Assembly (NCBI RefSeq): GCF_030272615.1 | Contig: NC_081413.1 | Coordinates: forward strand, 185,824,115-185,888,114 | Direction of reading: 5' to 3' | DNA: 64,000 nt | From: Cryptomeria japonica | Lineage: Eukaryota; Streptophyta; Pinopsida; Cupressales; Cupressaceae | Part shown: positions 1 through 12,492 of the stretch, piece after piece | How positions within the stretch are numbered: the first letter of the stretch is position 1 | Layout of the letters: each line of letters begins with the position of its first letter | Notes under the pieces: model-generated | Told to the model about the DNA's origin: nothing | The model's input: the letters and a program-made list of their open reading frames with translations, nothing else | The model's database searches: none | Made by a program: the position numbers and the translations under genes

Positions 1-1200
1 AGCTTGAACACCCTTCAATGGCCTCGGTGAACCTATTACAGCTATCACATTAACCAAGTCAAGGAGGGGAATTACAGATGATCCATATATGGTTTATAGA
101 TTAAAGAAGACAATGTATGGACTTAAACAAGCACCTAGAACATGGTATGCAATATTGGACATATATCTATTACAACAAAATTTCAGGATAGGTACTGCAG
201 ACAACAATCTCTATTTCAAGGGTGAAGACATTAAATTGTTGATTTTTTTTGTTTATGTTAATGATATTATCTTTGGTGGAAGTGATAGATTGTGTAAAGA
301 ATTTTTGGAAGAGATGAAAAAAGAATTTGAGATATCTATGTTTGGAGAGATGTCATTCTTTCTTGGTCTTCAATTTACTTAGTTGAATGATGAAATCTTT
401 ATTTCTCAAGCTAAGTATGTTAAAGAGATGTTAAAGAAGTTTGATATGGAGAATTGTAAACCTATTACTACCCCTTTAGATGCTGGATGTAAATTAGGCA
501 AAGTGATACATCTCTAGATGTTGATCAAAAGAAGTACAGATCTATGATTGGAGGACTATTATATCTTACTTCTTCTAGACTAGATATTATGCAAGTTGTG
601 TATTTGGTTGTAAGATTTCAAGCTAGACCAAAGAAAACTCATGATCAAGCAGTAAAGAGGATTTTTAGATATCTAAAAGGAACTCAATATTTTGGTTTAT
701 GGTACAAGAAAGATGGAGATTTCATGTTGAAAACACATACAAATGTTGATTGGGCTAGAAGTATCAATGATAGGGAAAGTACTAGTGGTGGTGCACTCAT
801 TTTGGGAGATAGATTGGTTTCATGGATGACTAAGAAATAAGAATCAATGTCATTATCCACTGTAGAAGCTAAATATATTTTCAAAGCATCTTACTACAAC
901 TTATTTTTTGTGAATGAAGTAGACACTTAAGGATATCAGAGTAGTGTATGATGAAGTTATTCCTATCATGTGTGATAGTACCAACGCTATAAACATTACA
1001 AAGAATTCAATTGTGCATTCAAGAACTAAACATATTTCAATACGTTATCATTTCTTAAGAGAGAAGGTTACAGAGAAAGAAGTCATGCTAGAACACATTT
1101 CTACAATAGAGCAGGTAATAGACATTTTTACTAAGGTTTTGGTGAAGGATACTTTTAAGTATCTTAGGCAGAAGTTAGGGGTTATTGCCCCTCCTTTTTC
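1..1200 (+). pseudogene. Ty1/copia RT-RNase H remnant, 5' end outside window
   Basis: This is the 3' part of a copia pol gene, which copies element RNA into DNA (RT) and degrades the RNA strand (RNase H). Visible RT landmarks are YGLKQAPRTWY near 115 and a catalytic-site motif reading YVND, where copia RTs have YVDD. The second catalytic Asp is therefore replaced by Asn. RNase H follows: GGLLYLTSSRLDIM near 550, then the CDSTNAINITKN and RTKHISIRYHFLREKV blocks near 970-1060. The frame changes between these segments and several stops interrupt it (near 379, 514, 838 and 928), so it cannot make an active enzyme. The order RT, RNase H, polypurine tract, LTR is normal for copia. Its closest relative in the window is the element at 48703-63283. 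Confidence 0.9.
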
Positions 1201-1435
1201 AACTAGATGCTTTTTCAGTGGTGCATCTTTTCACGGGAGACTTAGCGCTTATCCTTGTCTCCTCAATTGATGATGTTGTTTCTCTCAGGGGGAGTAGTGG
1301 TGTGTGTTGGTTAGTATGTTTTGCAACACCTTTTGTCATTGTTGTCAAAGGGGCAGAGATTTGTTGTGAGATTATTAGGATTCTATTGACCTATTCTTAT
1401 TTATTGGTGTTTCCATCAATGAAAAAGGGGGAGAT

Positions 1436-2617
1436 TGTTGGAGTTTGCTGATAGCATGATCTTGTATGGTTTTCATTGATGTCAAACCTAGTTATCTGGA
1501 TGGATGTTGGTCTAGATATGCTTTTTGTGTTGGTTGTGTCATCCTGTATTCAAGGTGGTTTGGAATACTTTTGGTGCTCTCCAGTTACGTTTCTAATTGT
1601 ATTGTGGTTTAGTGGATCATATTCTTTTGGTCCGGATATGTGTTGGAAGATGTGTTGATATATTAATTTGGGTCTCACCATCACATATTGAGATCCACAT
1701 GGAGTATTTTGCATCGAAAGTGGTTATGTAGCCGACTAATTGATTTTTTCTAAATGCCATATTTTGAAACAACTTTGGAGTATGTGTTAGCATGTACATA
1801 TTGTTGGATCAATCATGGAAGGATGTTTTGTGATATGTTTTTGTTCCCTCTTTCTCCTAGAGTGGACCAATCTAAGTATTTTAGGTTTAGGTGGCTTATT
1901 TTGTGCAATATTACTTATTCTATCTTGGTCAACTCTTAAATAGGATTTCAATGTTGTATCTCATATTTAAGATACACAGATGGATGAATTGTGTGTGGAT
2001 GAGAAGTGAATTGTGTGAGAAGTGTATGTGAATGATTTACAAACAAATTTGAGTTTCTAGTGATTTGAAAGATAGTTTGAGAAGAGATTTGAAGGTGATA
2101 TATTCTACAAGACCGTGTGTTGTGATAGTGAATATTATCAAAGATGTCTTCAATGATATTGGTCACTTGATATAATTGTTCAAGGACAATTTCCTATTCA
2201 GTATAATCCTTCTTAATTTCAATTCAACTATTTCATTTGTTGTTGATTGACATTGAGTCCTTTAGTAGCAGTTTGTATCTTATTCTGAAAGAAGTGATCT
2301 TCAACTATGCAAGTCCTCTTTGTATCTTGCCTAAGGTTGTGTGCCTTAGTTCTGCAAGTCCTTCAAGTGTTGGTGCTCCTTGGCAGTAAGCCTAAAATAT
2401 TGTAAACATTGTTCTTCATATTGTAAGTTAGATTCTCACCATGGTTTTTCCCTGTTTGGGTTTTCCATGTAAATTTGTTGTTCGTGTGTTGATGGTTGAT
2501 GCTTATGTGCTTATGAATAATGTGTAAGGTAATGTTGTTTATTAATAATTTATTTTGAAGTTATGAATTGATTCACCCCTCACTGCCCCCCCTCTCTGTC
2601 CTATTGTGTTTTCAACA
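1436..2617 (+). repeat. Copia 3' LTR
   Basis: The 1182-bp LTR begins TGTTGGAG and ends TTTTCAACA, so it has TGTTG/CAACA terminal inverted repeats. A polypurine tract (aaaaagggggagat, 1422-1435) lies immediately upstream. Near the 3' end it carries a CACCATGGTTTTTCCC block (about 2437) and a C-rich run (about 2576-2600), both also present in the window's other copia LTRs. The 5' LTR is outside the window, so the TSD cannot be checked. Confidence 0.85.
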
Positions 2618-5249
2618 AAAGTTCCACTATCTCTTCAAACTTTGAGGATTTGAAGAAAGAAATGAATTATAGAGGAAAATTAAAGAAAGTTAGATCTAAG
2701 CCCTAGGTGGTTCTGGAAATTGGTAGTGTTTGGATTCCTTTGAGTGCAATCAATAATTATGATAAGAAAAAAATGGATATATAGGGTGATGTAGATCATC
2801 TATCACAAACCATAAAACCTTCATTCAAGGGTAGACTTTAAACTTGGATCAAGAGGCATATAAAAGATCAACCACTCTTCTCAATTCCAAACCAATTTCA
2901 AAGGTTATATTACATCCCTATAGACCTTCATTCAATATTTCAGATCATAAAATTCACCATAACATGAGAGAACAAATTCTTATTTGCCTTGGAATGCCCT
3001 AGTTCAGGGTTTCATCCCTTAAAAACTATTTTCACCAAAATTATCACAAATTATTCAATTCTTAACAAAATTAAGTAAGAAAAAAAGCCCTAGAAAGAGG
3101 ATTTAGAGACCTTTCCAAAAAATATAGTCTTTTTCATTATTATTCCTCATGTGACCACACCAAATGTTGCAACCGGACTGCTACTGCCTTCACCAATCTG
3201 CCTTTCACCATGAATTGTCATCAATAACTTTTTAAATATTGATTCTAAATAAAATCTCTTCGGTGGGAATTTTTATTACTAAGTTACACAAGTTATCTCC
3301 AATATTTAAATCAAATGTTATGAGCATTTTCCCCAAAACGGGTAACCCTTGGCAGGGTTTTGACAATTATTGTAAAAACAAACATATCTTGCCAAATACT
3401 CCACAAAAAAACATAAGAAAGGATTCATCTGAAATATATTTCATTAATCTATCATTCAATAACATATACATATAAAAATTACACCAAATGTGATCCTCCA
3501 TGGATCTATGACAGTCACAGATTCCTTAAAACCTTATGACAGTTTGAGGGTTTGATGGATAATCTTTGTCAAATCCCCTTCAAACCATTCTACCCACTTG
3601 ATTTCAACCAAACATGGTTTTATAAACCATTTCCAACTCCTTCCTAACTACTCTAACCACCTCATGACCAATGTATTTCATTTTTACACTTTTGTTGCAC
3701 TTTTTGGCAATGTTGCAACTTTGCAATTTTTGCATTTTTGACATAAATGACTCTAACCCTTACATGGTCACTTTTAACACTTCAAGATGGACTAAATATG
3801 ATATATTTGGACAAAATGGCTCATCTAGCCTTACATATTATGATTCAATGGACTCAAGTAACCTTAATACATTATGAATGACTCAAATACAATAAAATTG
3901 CTCATATTATGACTTTTGACCTCCTGGTATGCTTGTGTTCTTAGGTGTCTCTACACCATAGGGATAATAAGATAATAATGTTGAGAATAGAATTGAAAAG
4001 ATGTATGGTTTCTACCTTGGTGTTATTAATTGGGTGGATGGTTCCTATTGCCCTTCTCCTACTCTAAATTACACCATTTTTTATGGTTCGATGAAAAAAA
4101 TGAATCTTATAAGAAAATCGTTACCTACCATAAGATTCTTAAATGTTTTTTAATAGAGTTCAATAGAAATAAGAGAATTTTGTAAGAGTGAAACATCAAA
4201 GAATAGGATTTAAAGAAAAATGGTGACATCAAGAGAAACATATATAAAATCATTAATTTTAGTAAAAATTCAATCACCAACTCCCTAAACATATAAGCTC
4301 TCCATGATAAGGTTACAAACATTCAAGAGTAGGATCTTGTGGGTTTGAGTGTTCAAATTAGGGGTGACAAAGCCAAAGTTGTCGATCCTTTAAATGTAAA
4401 AGTCATTACATTCTATCTCCAAACTTTGTATGATGAATTGGAGGCAACAATAGCTTTGAATGAGATTTGATTGTTGCTCCTCTTTATGTTCCTTTGTGTT
4501 GATGTCAATTAATTTTGTATTTTGTCATATAATTTTGATATTGTGGTGGTGTCATCATGCTATAGCACAATTATTTTTTACTTGACTCTTTCTTTTTTGG
4601 GATGTTAAAGTATTTGAGCCCTTTCATAAAGGACTTGACAAACAAGGTCAATTGTCAAATTTAAACCATACTATTGTTAATCCCTTAGAAAAAGAAACCT
4701 ATTAGATCTTCTAAAGAAAAATTTCACAATGATTTTTGCCATAAAAAAAAATTAAAAAATAAAGTTACAACCCAAAACATTGAAATTTGATAGTCAAAAT
4801 TCATGAACTCTCTGTAAATTAAACATTACTAATATGTACAAATATTTAGACCACGAGTTTCACTAGCTCAAAAGCAATAATAAAAATGAGATGGTGATAT
4901 AAAGATTTAGTTAATGAAACAACAAAATTTGGGTCTAATAACTATCTTTGAGGTAATAAGTATTCTCAAATAACTTCAAACAATAAATGGAGATGGAGCT
5001 GGCCAACTTCTAAAGGAGGTTAAAAAGGTATGAAAGCCTCTGCTACGCTACATAAAAAGTCTGTTGCTTGAGAATAATGTAAGTTGTTCAAATTCTTCCT
5101 TATAGGAAGGTTATCATAGGTAAAATTTCAAAGCTATGGCCAAAGAAAGAAATTGATAGACATATATCTATATCTAAAACTTGATTTACGATAGAAAAAT
5201 ATGATTTGGTGGTGGGAAAAAGAGATTAAACTCATGGAGGGTGATAGCT
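2618..5249. other. AT-rich intergenic stretch, nothing recognised
   Basis: Both strands carry only short, stop-rich reading frames with no protein motif. No LTR ends, poly-A tail with TSD, tRNA-like boxes or long inverted repeats were seen. It is probably old decayed repeat DNA. Confidence 0.5.
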
Positions 5250-5516
5250 TCAAATATATTCTTCCAGGGCAAACAATTTGATGATATTTGCTTTTTCATT
5301 AGGAGTATAATAAGGGTAAACAAGATTCAATTCTTCCCATAGATTTTTGGGAAGAAGTACCATCAACCCAATTGAATTCCTCATAGTGACCTCAGTCAGG
5401 GTACCCCAAAACTGAAACATAAACATTGCAGTTTCTATTGACAGCATTAAGAACACCATAACCCATCTACTCAACAGATTTCGGCTTAAAACTTTTGAAC
5501 GGTTTACCTGGTTCAT
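5250..5516 (-). other. Unrecognised 88-codon open frame
   Basis: This minus-strand frame is open from an ATG at 5516 to a stop at 5250. The translation (starting MNQVNRSKVL, ending LFALEEYI) has no motif I recognise and no zinc-binding or catalytic pattern. Codon choice is unremarkable and neither side extends the similarity. It could be a decayed fragment of a gene or transposon, or chance. Confidence 0.12.
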
Positions 5517-6457
5517 TTAGAATCACACTAATAGATGTGTTATATCAAAGAAATTCATTTGATAGAATGGGTAAGTCAAATGTGAATCAAGCTACATGAT
5601 GCATTTGTTCATCAGCCTTAAACTCCACACATTAAGCAACATATTAAGTCTAGAGAATGTCAATCAACTCTGAGTGTTTAAGTCTTAAGAATGTCAGTCA
5701 ACCTACTGTTAATCAATTCAATGCGAGCTTGAAATAGATACTCGATTGTGCCCCATAAAGTTTCAAATGATGTTGGTTCAAATGACTAATCTCCATACAA
5801 TTTCACTTGCCCCATTCGTCTTCAAGATTGCTTACTATTGTTTCAGTTACAATATGATATTCGTCTACTTCAACTTTTGGAATCTTGAAGTATAACATTT
5901 ATAGTGAAAACATCTTTTCACACTCATTCTCATGTTCGGTTTTATTTTAATTACTAGGTCTCAGTACAATCTGCCTGATTTTATTTTACTTTTTTATGTA
6001 AAAATTTCTCAAACTAGGCAAGTTGAGGAATGTTAATATCACAAATATAATCAGTATTGTGTAATTTTGTTTGGATACTGATTAGTAGTAAATTATTATA
6101 TTACATAGAAAAAATAATTAAAATTAAATTATAAATAAGGACATTGCAGTATAGTTCCTGTTAAAAGTTGGCAAAATATGTTTTACTATTTGAAAGATAA
6201 ACAATTTAAAATATAATTGTCTTGCTTAAATAATTTATTATTGATTTTTTATGTTTTGTTATTTTTTATTTGAAGTATTTAGTTTTAAATAATTATACTT
6301 TAATAAATTTTATATATATATATATATATGATAACAAAATTTAAATTTTTGAAAATGGATTGATTAATCTATTTTCATAAAAGTAAAATATAGAAGAATA
6401 AATTAATTTACAACTAAATCTTGATAAATAATAAAGTAACTATATTTTACTATTACC
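5517..6457. other. AT-rich stretch with a TA microsatellite
   Basis: No gene or mobile-element signature is visible. A short (TA)n run of about 18 bp sits at 6311-6328. Confidence 0.5.
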
Positions 6458-6671
6458 AAAGAAATTAATCAATTCAATTTAAAAAAATTGAAAAACGTTT
6501 ACTTTAAATTTATAAGCTATGTCATGCATCATAAAATTTAGTTTTATTAAAAAAATTCTTACACAAAGAAATTAATCAATTCAATTTAAAAAAATTCAAA
6601 AACATTTATTTTAAATTTATAAGCTATGCCATGCCTCATAAAATTTAGTTTTTATTAAAAAAAATCTCTAG
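6458..6671. repeat. 107-bp tandem duplication, with a diverged third copy
   Basis: Two adjacent copies start at 6458 and 6565 with AAAGAAATTAATCAATTC, giving a period of 107 bp and few differences. A more diverged third copy (attaatcaatt...tttagtcttattaaaaaa) lies at about 7080-7165. The SINE at 6899 is inserted between copies two and three. No coding content. Confidence 0.75.
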
Positions 6672-6898
6672 TGGTGACAAAACATTTTGTCAAATCTTAA
6701 CTTGAGAAGAATTTTTTGTTTGATTTTTATTGGTTGTTGTAAAAAGTTTAATAGTTAGGAAATATGTAATAATAATAATATTATAATATTAATATATATA
6801 ATATAATTTGTTATTTATATATTTATAATCTTCTATATAATATAATCTTTATGAATAATATAATATTATTATCCAATAATTATAATGATTATTTTAAT

Positions 6899-7030
6899 GG
6901 GTTCACCCCATAGTGCGATGGTACTATTGCGAGCCTCCCGTAATGGAGGTCATGAGTTCAAAGCTCTCTCCGCCCTCATTGGCCCCCGCCGCTCACTGCT
7001 GAGTCAAAAGCACTATGCTTAAAAAAAAAA
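6899..7030 (+). mobile_element. tRNA-derived SINE with 15-bp TSD
   Basis: This short retroposon has three diagnostic parts. The first is a 5' tRNA-like head with an A-box-like tagtgcgatggt (6911-6922) and a B-box-like gagttcaaagctc (6954-6966). The second is a 3' poly-A tail (7021-7032). The third is a perfect 15-bp TSD, AATGATTATTTTAAT, at 6884-6898 and 7031-7045. SINEs are transcribed by RNA polymerase III from the internal A/B boxes and moved by LINE machinery supplied in trans. The body is only about 130 bp and encodes no protein. It is much more GC-rich than its surroundings. The perfect TSD suggests a fairly recent insertion. Confidence 0.9.
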
Positions 7031-7567
7031 AATGATTATTTTAATAAAATACTTATATTTCAGATTTACATGAAAATAGATTAATCAATTAAGCTTAAAA
7101 TTTTACTTTAAATTTAGAAACTATCAACGCCACGCGTCAGATAGTTTAGTCTTATTAAAAAAATTCTTGCCTAGTGACAAAATGTTTTATCCAATCAATG
7201 CACAAATAAAATAGTTTCTTTTGACATATCTATAAGAAATGTGTACTTTTCATAATCAAACATTTTTAAAGATTGGAAAAAAAAAATTTCCTTCATTTTT
7301 ATTGGTTGTTGTTAAAGAGTTTATTCACTTGTTAGTTGATTTTTGAAAACGCAACCTTGCCTATAGTTCTAGGGAGGAACTAATAATATAAAGAAAGCGT
7401 ATTACACCATATATAGGTGGGGCAAATTTTTTTGACAAAGAAATTCACAAAAAGCATAATTTATTATTGAAAAGAATTGCAATAAATTTTATTTTAAAAA
7501 AGGTTATCAGTGATCTAGATTTCATAGATCTTCTCATCACTTTACAATTCTTCACATGCATATATAA

Positions 7568-8021
7568 TGCATTCATTAATATACCTATCACATAATGTTT
7601 TATCAAGGTAAATGGGTTTTTGAAAGGGTCTAAAACTTTGTACAAAGAAAATGATAAAGCATGAAGCATAACAAAACACCAAAAAAATAGTAAAGAGATA
7701 GCAAATGATGGGATAAAAACTATATATTACAACTAGTCATCCCACAATCAAAGAGGTTTTAAAAAGTGTTCCAAAATTGTTTTCTTATTCATATTGCATT
7801 CATTAATATACCTATCACATAATTTTTTATCAAGGTAAATGGGTTTTTGAAAGGGTCTAAAACTTTGTACAAAGAAAAAGATAAAGCATGAAGCATAACA
7901 AAACACCAAAAAAACAGTAAAGAGATAGAAAATGATGGGATAAAAACTATATATTACAACTAGTCATCCCACAATCAAGGAGGTTTTAAAAAGTGTTCCA
8001 AGGTTGTTTTCTTATTCATAT
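7568..8021. repeat. Recent 227-bp tandem duplication
   Basis: Copy 1 (7568-7794) and copy 2 (7795-8021) both start TGCATTCATTAATATACC and end TTTTCTTATTCATAT. They differ at only a handful of positions, so the duplication is young compared with most repeats here. No ORF or mobile-element end coincides with the junctions. Confidence 0.9.
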
Positions 8022-8279
8022 TAAACCATTTTTTCTTGAGATAAGGGAAAAATAAAGGACCATTGGCAGCTCCATCTTCAAGCCTCAAGGTTTTGAAAGA
8101 GGAATCCTTGACCAATTTATAAAGGAAATATTTATATGTTCATCTTTTTAATTCTCTTCAAAGGAAGAGATAGACTCCTCCTTAGAAGCAAGACAATTTT
8201 CCTTTTTCTTCCACAGTGATTTTTCTTAATATACCAAAACTCCAAATTTAGAGGATAAGGAAATCTAGGTAGGAGGAAC

Positions 8280-8804
8280 CTAGTTTTTCTTCACAAACAC
8301 ACAAAATATAGCATATAGTAGATGTTTCATGAATTTAGTGATCTTGTCTATGACACCATAATGCCCAAACAAATCAGCAATAATCATAAGAATCTTCTCA
8401 TGAACCCAAACAAGAAAGTTAAAAAGGGAATCCTTCATAGATTTGAAACTAACCCATTTTTGAAGATAGAAGTCATTATTTCCAAGAAACCAAGGACCAA
8501 ATGAAATAATCCTTGTGTAATACACCAAATTGAAGAAAGAAAAATTAAAAAATTCATACAACATAGTTGTTGCTTCAACCTCACCAATGAGTTTTTAAAC
8601 TTGGAGAACCCATCTTTTGATTAAATCTATAATGAGACAATTACCATAAAATCTTCCAACAAAAGAGTTCTTAAGTTGAGAAGATGAATCTTCTATAAAA
8701 GAATCTATAATATGAATTTGAATCTGGGTCAGTGCAAGAAGATGAGTCCACTTTTTGGTCAAAAAGTGGAAGTGTTTTCCCTGATTTTTCAAGTTTTGTC
8801 TCAT
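8280..8804 (-). pseudogene. DUF4283 (plant LINE ORF1-type) remnant
   Basis: The minus-strand translation reads as a DUF4283 domain, found at the N-terminus of plant LINE ORF1-like nucleic-acid-binding proteins. The landmarks occur in the expected order: NSFVGRFYGN, then a KLIGEVEATT block, then ISFGPWFLGNN, LQKWVSFKSM, LVWV, IADLFGHYGVIDK and YAIFCV. The usual RLPNLPLEYW-type stretch after the WV is missing (an internal deletion). A TAA splits the frame near 8596, although both halves are in the same frame. Downstream (below 8280) the expected zinc knuckle is not visible. Assignment rests on recalled family pattern, not on a search. Confidence 0.6.
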
Positions 8805-9599
8805 TTGAGCTTAACTTTTGAAACACTTGGAGATTGAATCTTGGAAAAAGTCAGTAATATAAAAGATAGCCTTCTGAGTCTACTTTCCAAATATGTAATT
8901 TATTTTAATACCCACACAATAAAAAATAACTTTTTGAATGGAGTTCTAAAAACTATGTTTTAAAAATGTTTGTTTCAGGACTATACCATGCTTGTGTATG
9001 ACCACACTTTTTGACACAATTAAAATTATTTTCTCAAACTATTTTGGTAAATGGTTTGTAACACACTAAATATTGATGACCATATTTTTTTGTATTTTTT
9101 TTAAAATATATATTTTTAAATTAATTTTTTAATGACTGTAATTATTTTTAAAAAAATTTGACTTGTACGGCCCACATAATTTGACGTAAACTTAACATTT
9201 TTTGATTTTTTTTTTAAATAGAAAAGAATTTTGTGTAGATTGATGACATAATTTTTTTTTCAAAATTCATTAAAATAAAAAAGTTATTAAATTAACAAAA
9301 TTAGTTAATATTTCAAGTTTATAGACCCGATTTAGTATAAATTAAATGAAAAAAAGTTAAAATAATCAAATTTAATTTTTTTTTACATATTTAGAATCTA
9401 GACAGTATAATCTGAAATGGGTTTTAATTTCATATAAAAATTCTCAAATTAGATGCATGTAAACTATCTCAAAAGTTCATATTTGTGCTTTCGTTCATGG
9501 AGATTTGAATTTGTAGGTCCATGTCTTAGGTGTGGTCATCCCAAGCCTATCTCGGAGCTAATCCCAAGGCAAGTGACGGGTTGTGAAATCAACTTCCAT
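8805..9599. other. AT-rich non-coding stretch
   Basis: No coding or mobile-element signal was recognised. From about 9450 the composition changes and becomes more GC-rich up to 9900. Confidence 0.45.
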
Positions 9600-9604
9600 A
9601 GAAC

Positions 9605-9885
9605 AAGCCCCCATTTTGAAAACAGGGGCCCATTCCTAAAATTACCATTTTGGTCCAAAAATGATAAAATATGCTCGAAAAAAATGGGTAAAATTGGATT
9701 TAAAAACAGGGGCTCATTTTTTTAAAATGGGACCCCATTTCATTTTCAAGTGGGCCCTCATTTGAGAACAAAATGAGAGCTCGTTTAGTTTCATCTCGAG
9801 CCCCCGTTACTTTTTGCTTCAGGGGCCCAAAGCAAAAACGAGCCCCCATTTTTTTGAAAACAAGCCCCCGTTTCTAAGAGCACGT
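9605..9885. repeat. Cluster of alternating GCCCCC / GGGGC blocks
   Basis: Within about 280 bp there are at least eight short blocks such as AGCCCCCATTTT, AAAACAGGGGCCC, ATGGGACCCCATTT, CGAGCCCCCGTT, AACGAGCCCCCATTT and AAGCCCCCGTTTC, in both orientations and separated by AT-rich spacers. This makes several short inverted repeats able to pair with one another. The GC content contrasts sharply with the flanks. No family is recognised. Confidence 0.55.
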
Positions 9886-10089
9886 TTTCCAATGCATAGA
9901 CTTCTGCCAATTTGTAACCCATTACCTTCAACTTACCCATCTACTCAAGTCTAGCACATTCTTGGGGAGACTTGGGGAAGACAGTAGGAGGTAAAGAAAG
10001 AACAATATCAACCTCATCAATAGATTCAAATCCAAACAACCTTAATAGAAACTTTCATACCTAAACTCCCATAAATTTTCTCCAAAACC

Positions 10090-10871
10090 TCAGGGGCATA
10101 TCAAGAGCATGAGGAAAAAATCAACATTCATAGGAAAAACAAAACTCTCATCTATCTCAACTATCCAAGGAGAAGAAATAGAAAACCCAAATACATTCTC
10201 AATATAGCTCTTCAAAACAATATTTAAAATATTAGGGACAATAGGAGGAGAGGAAACAACACCATCCTCTAAAAAATCATATTGAAACCCATTCACTTCC
10301 TAGAGGAAGAAAAGGGATTTGGTAGATCCGCAAATACATTATTTATCTTGTAGGCCTTGACATCCCAGAATGAGAGAGAAACACTTTTCTCAACCCCGAA
10401 AACTTATCGCCATTAGTAACCAATGCATAAAAAATATTAGCACTCTTCTTAGCCTTCAAACAGACTTCCATTAAGATATCCAAAATCATTTCATCATCAT
10501 CATTCAAAACATACCCAAAACCATCATCCCTACTAAGAGAAACCAAAAGCAAACAAAAGAGAAGGGAGTTGATCTTCCTCCTCCAAAAGAAAATCATTTT
10601 CCTCTTCAAGACAAGCCCATCCCCCACCAACCAAATCCAATTTATCTTAAAGATGAGTCTCTCAAAGAATATCTAACAGTGATTCATCATCCTTCTTGCC
10701 CCAAGAATAAAACCAAGCATCCACATACTCATTTTCATAGACACCGCCTACACCAACCATAATAGAGACCTCCCCCAAATTAGCCCCCTTAACAAGGATG
10801 TGAAGAGACCCAAATGAGCCATCTACAAATTCTCCTCCCACAATAGACCCCTTGATAGGGGAGTCACCCAC
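10090..10871 (-). pseudogene. Decayed coding-like block of unknown family
   Basis: Three consecutive minus-strand open segments (10871-10662, 10630-10343, 10296-10090) lie in three different frames with few stops between them. This is the pattern expected of a frameshifted pseudogene. The peptides (for example VKGANLGEVSIMVGVGG, SISSPWIVEIDESFVF) carry no motif I can assign. The block lies upstream, in the same orientation, of the DUF4283 remnant at 8280-8804, so it could be another part of a LINE. That link is inference only. Confidence 0.25.
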
Positions 10872-12480
10872 ATAGGAGACCTTTCAACCAAAGCACAAGA
10901 AATACCCACCACCATAGTTTGAGAGGGAGAAAAGGACATTCCCCCTCCATCGAGAGCTTCTACACCCACCACCATTTGGTATATTATCATCAATCAAACT
11001 AAAATAAACATAATAATTATAATATGCCCTAACTAATTCATGTTTTAATATGAAAGCATTAAAATTCTAATACCACATGTAAGGTGACTACTTTCAACAA
11101 TGTGAAGAGATCTTTAACTTACAAAGCATTTTTTTATTTTCTTTTTACCACAAAACTATCAAATTGTCTCATATAAATCTATTGCTACTACAACCTTAAT
11201 AGTATAGTGTAAAACTTGTTATGAGTAGTTAGCTTATGGTTACCATAGAAACTAAAATTCTTCCTCTACTAGCATAATTTTATTAACATCATCCTCTAAT
11301 ATCTACAGATATTCTATATTCTATCATTTTTATATTTATTGTCACCCACTTATCATTTATTATAATTTAATTCTTATTATTTAATATTATTAGGATAATT
11401 TATCATATGTATTTAAATTAATAAATTAGTCATTTGTCATCTTATCTACAAATACATAATTTATATTCTATATCCAACTTCATTTGGTTAACTAATCAAT
11501 TAAATTAGTTGATTCATTTATCTAATCATTTAAATAGCTTAACTTTTTCATACTTGTAGTGTCATAAATTTTACTCCTTTAATTATGAGTATGATTTCAC
11601 ACTTAGCTTACCACTCATTTTAGTTTTTCATTCCTCTAAGAATTTGGGTACTATTTCTTTTCATGAATTAATCCTCAACTCAAGGATATGATTCCTATCC
11701 TATGTTAAAACTTAAACATATTCCTATTTGGGCCCTTACTTTAAGTGTGTCATTTCTCCTATATCATTTCAAATTTATTTTAGGTTGTACCCTATTTTAA
11801 ATTTCAAAGCACTTTCTGAGATCTAGAAGTTAATCAAGCATGAGCTATTGCAAGATTGCAAATCTTGGTGGATCTTGAAACTTTTAGTATGCTCAAGTCT
11901 CTTGCATCAAATGATGAACTTGAGAGTTAGAATAACTTGATAGAAATATCAAATTTGTGATTTTTTTTTTCAAGTTAATTTTGGAGAATTTTGAGTTAAA
12001 ATGGACCCTTACATTAAATTCAAAAGGCCCAAAAATATCTATTTTCATATATAATAGTTCATATTTTTGTGGCAGAATTATTTGCAACATTTTTCGCATG
12101 TTGTCTTAATTTGATAGCCAAATGGTCATTAAATTTGATGAGCAAATAACCATTAGCAAGTTGCTCTAATGTAGCCCTCTCTCCATCAACAATTTTGATT
12201 TTTAGTTCAACTTCAAGTAGGCATGTCTTTGTCATTTAGACTCCTCTTTTTGAGCAACTATTTTTTATTTGGGGTAGAATTTCATTTTCTTTGTAGTAGT
12301 CTAATCATATTTTGATTTTGGTCTTTGATTTAAAAAAAAAGAAAGATTTCTATACATGTTGTTGAGTAGTTATCACTTTGGGAACTTTTGAGGTTTTGTT
12401 CTTGCTCCTACAATAACATTTTTGGGTGTCTTTTTTAAAGTGCATATTTTTTTTTTAACTTTATAATGGTGTGATCAAAT
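10872..12480. other. AT-rich stretch, no gene recognised
   Basis: Only short stop-limited frames occur. From about 12440 the sequence begins to resemble the leader and gag start of the copia element at 27426 (shared ...aggggtgt.tctt.g.. near 12660 and 29355), so the end of this stretch probably belongs to the next element. Confidence 0.4.
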
Positions 12481-12492
12481 TGATCCTATTAT

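Noticed and set aside
6899-6980. A functional tRNA gene
   Set aside because: Only A- and B-box-like words are present, with no cloverleaf or anticodon stem; the poly-A tail and TSD show a SINE.
9500-9590. Possible 5S rRNA-like sequence (ggtgtggtcatcccaagcc), as in Cassandra-type TRIMs
   Set aside because: Only about 15 scattered positions agree with plant 5S; the conserved internal promoter (AAGCGTGCTTGGGC-type) is absent and no LTR ends flank it.
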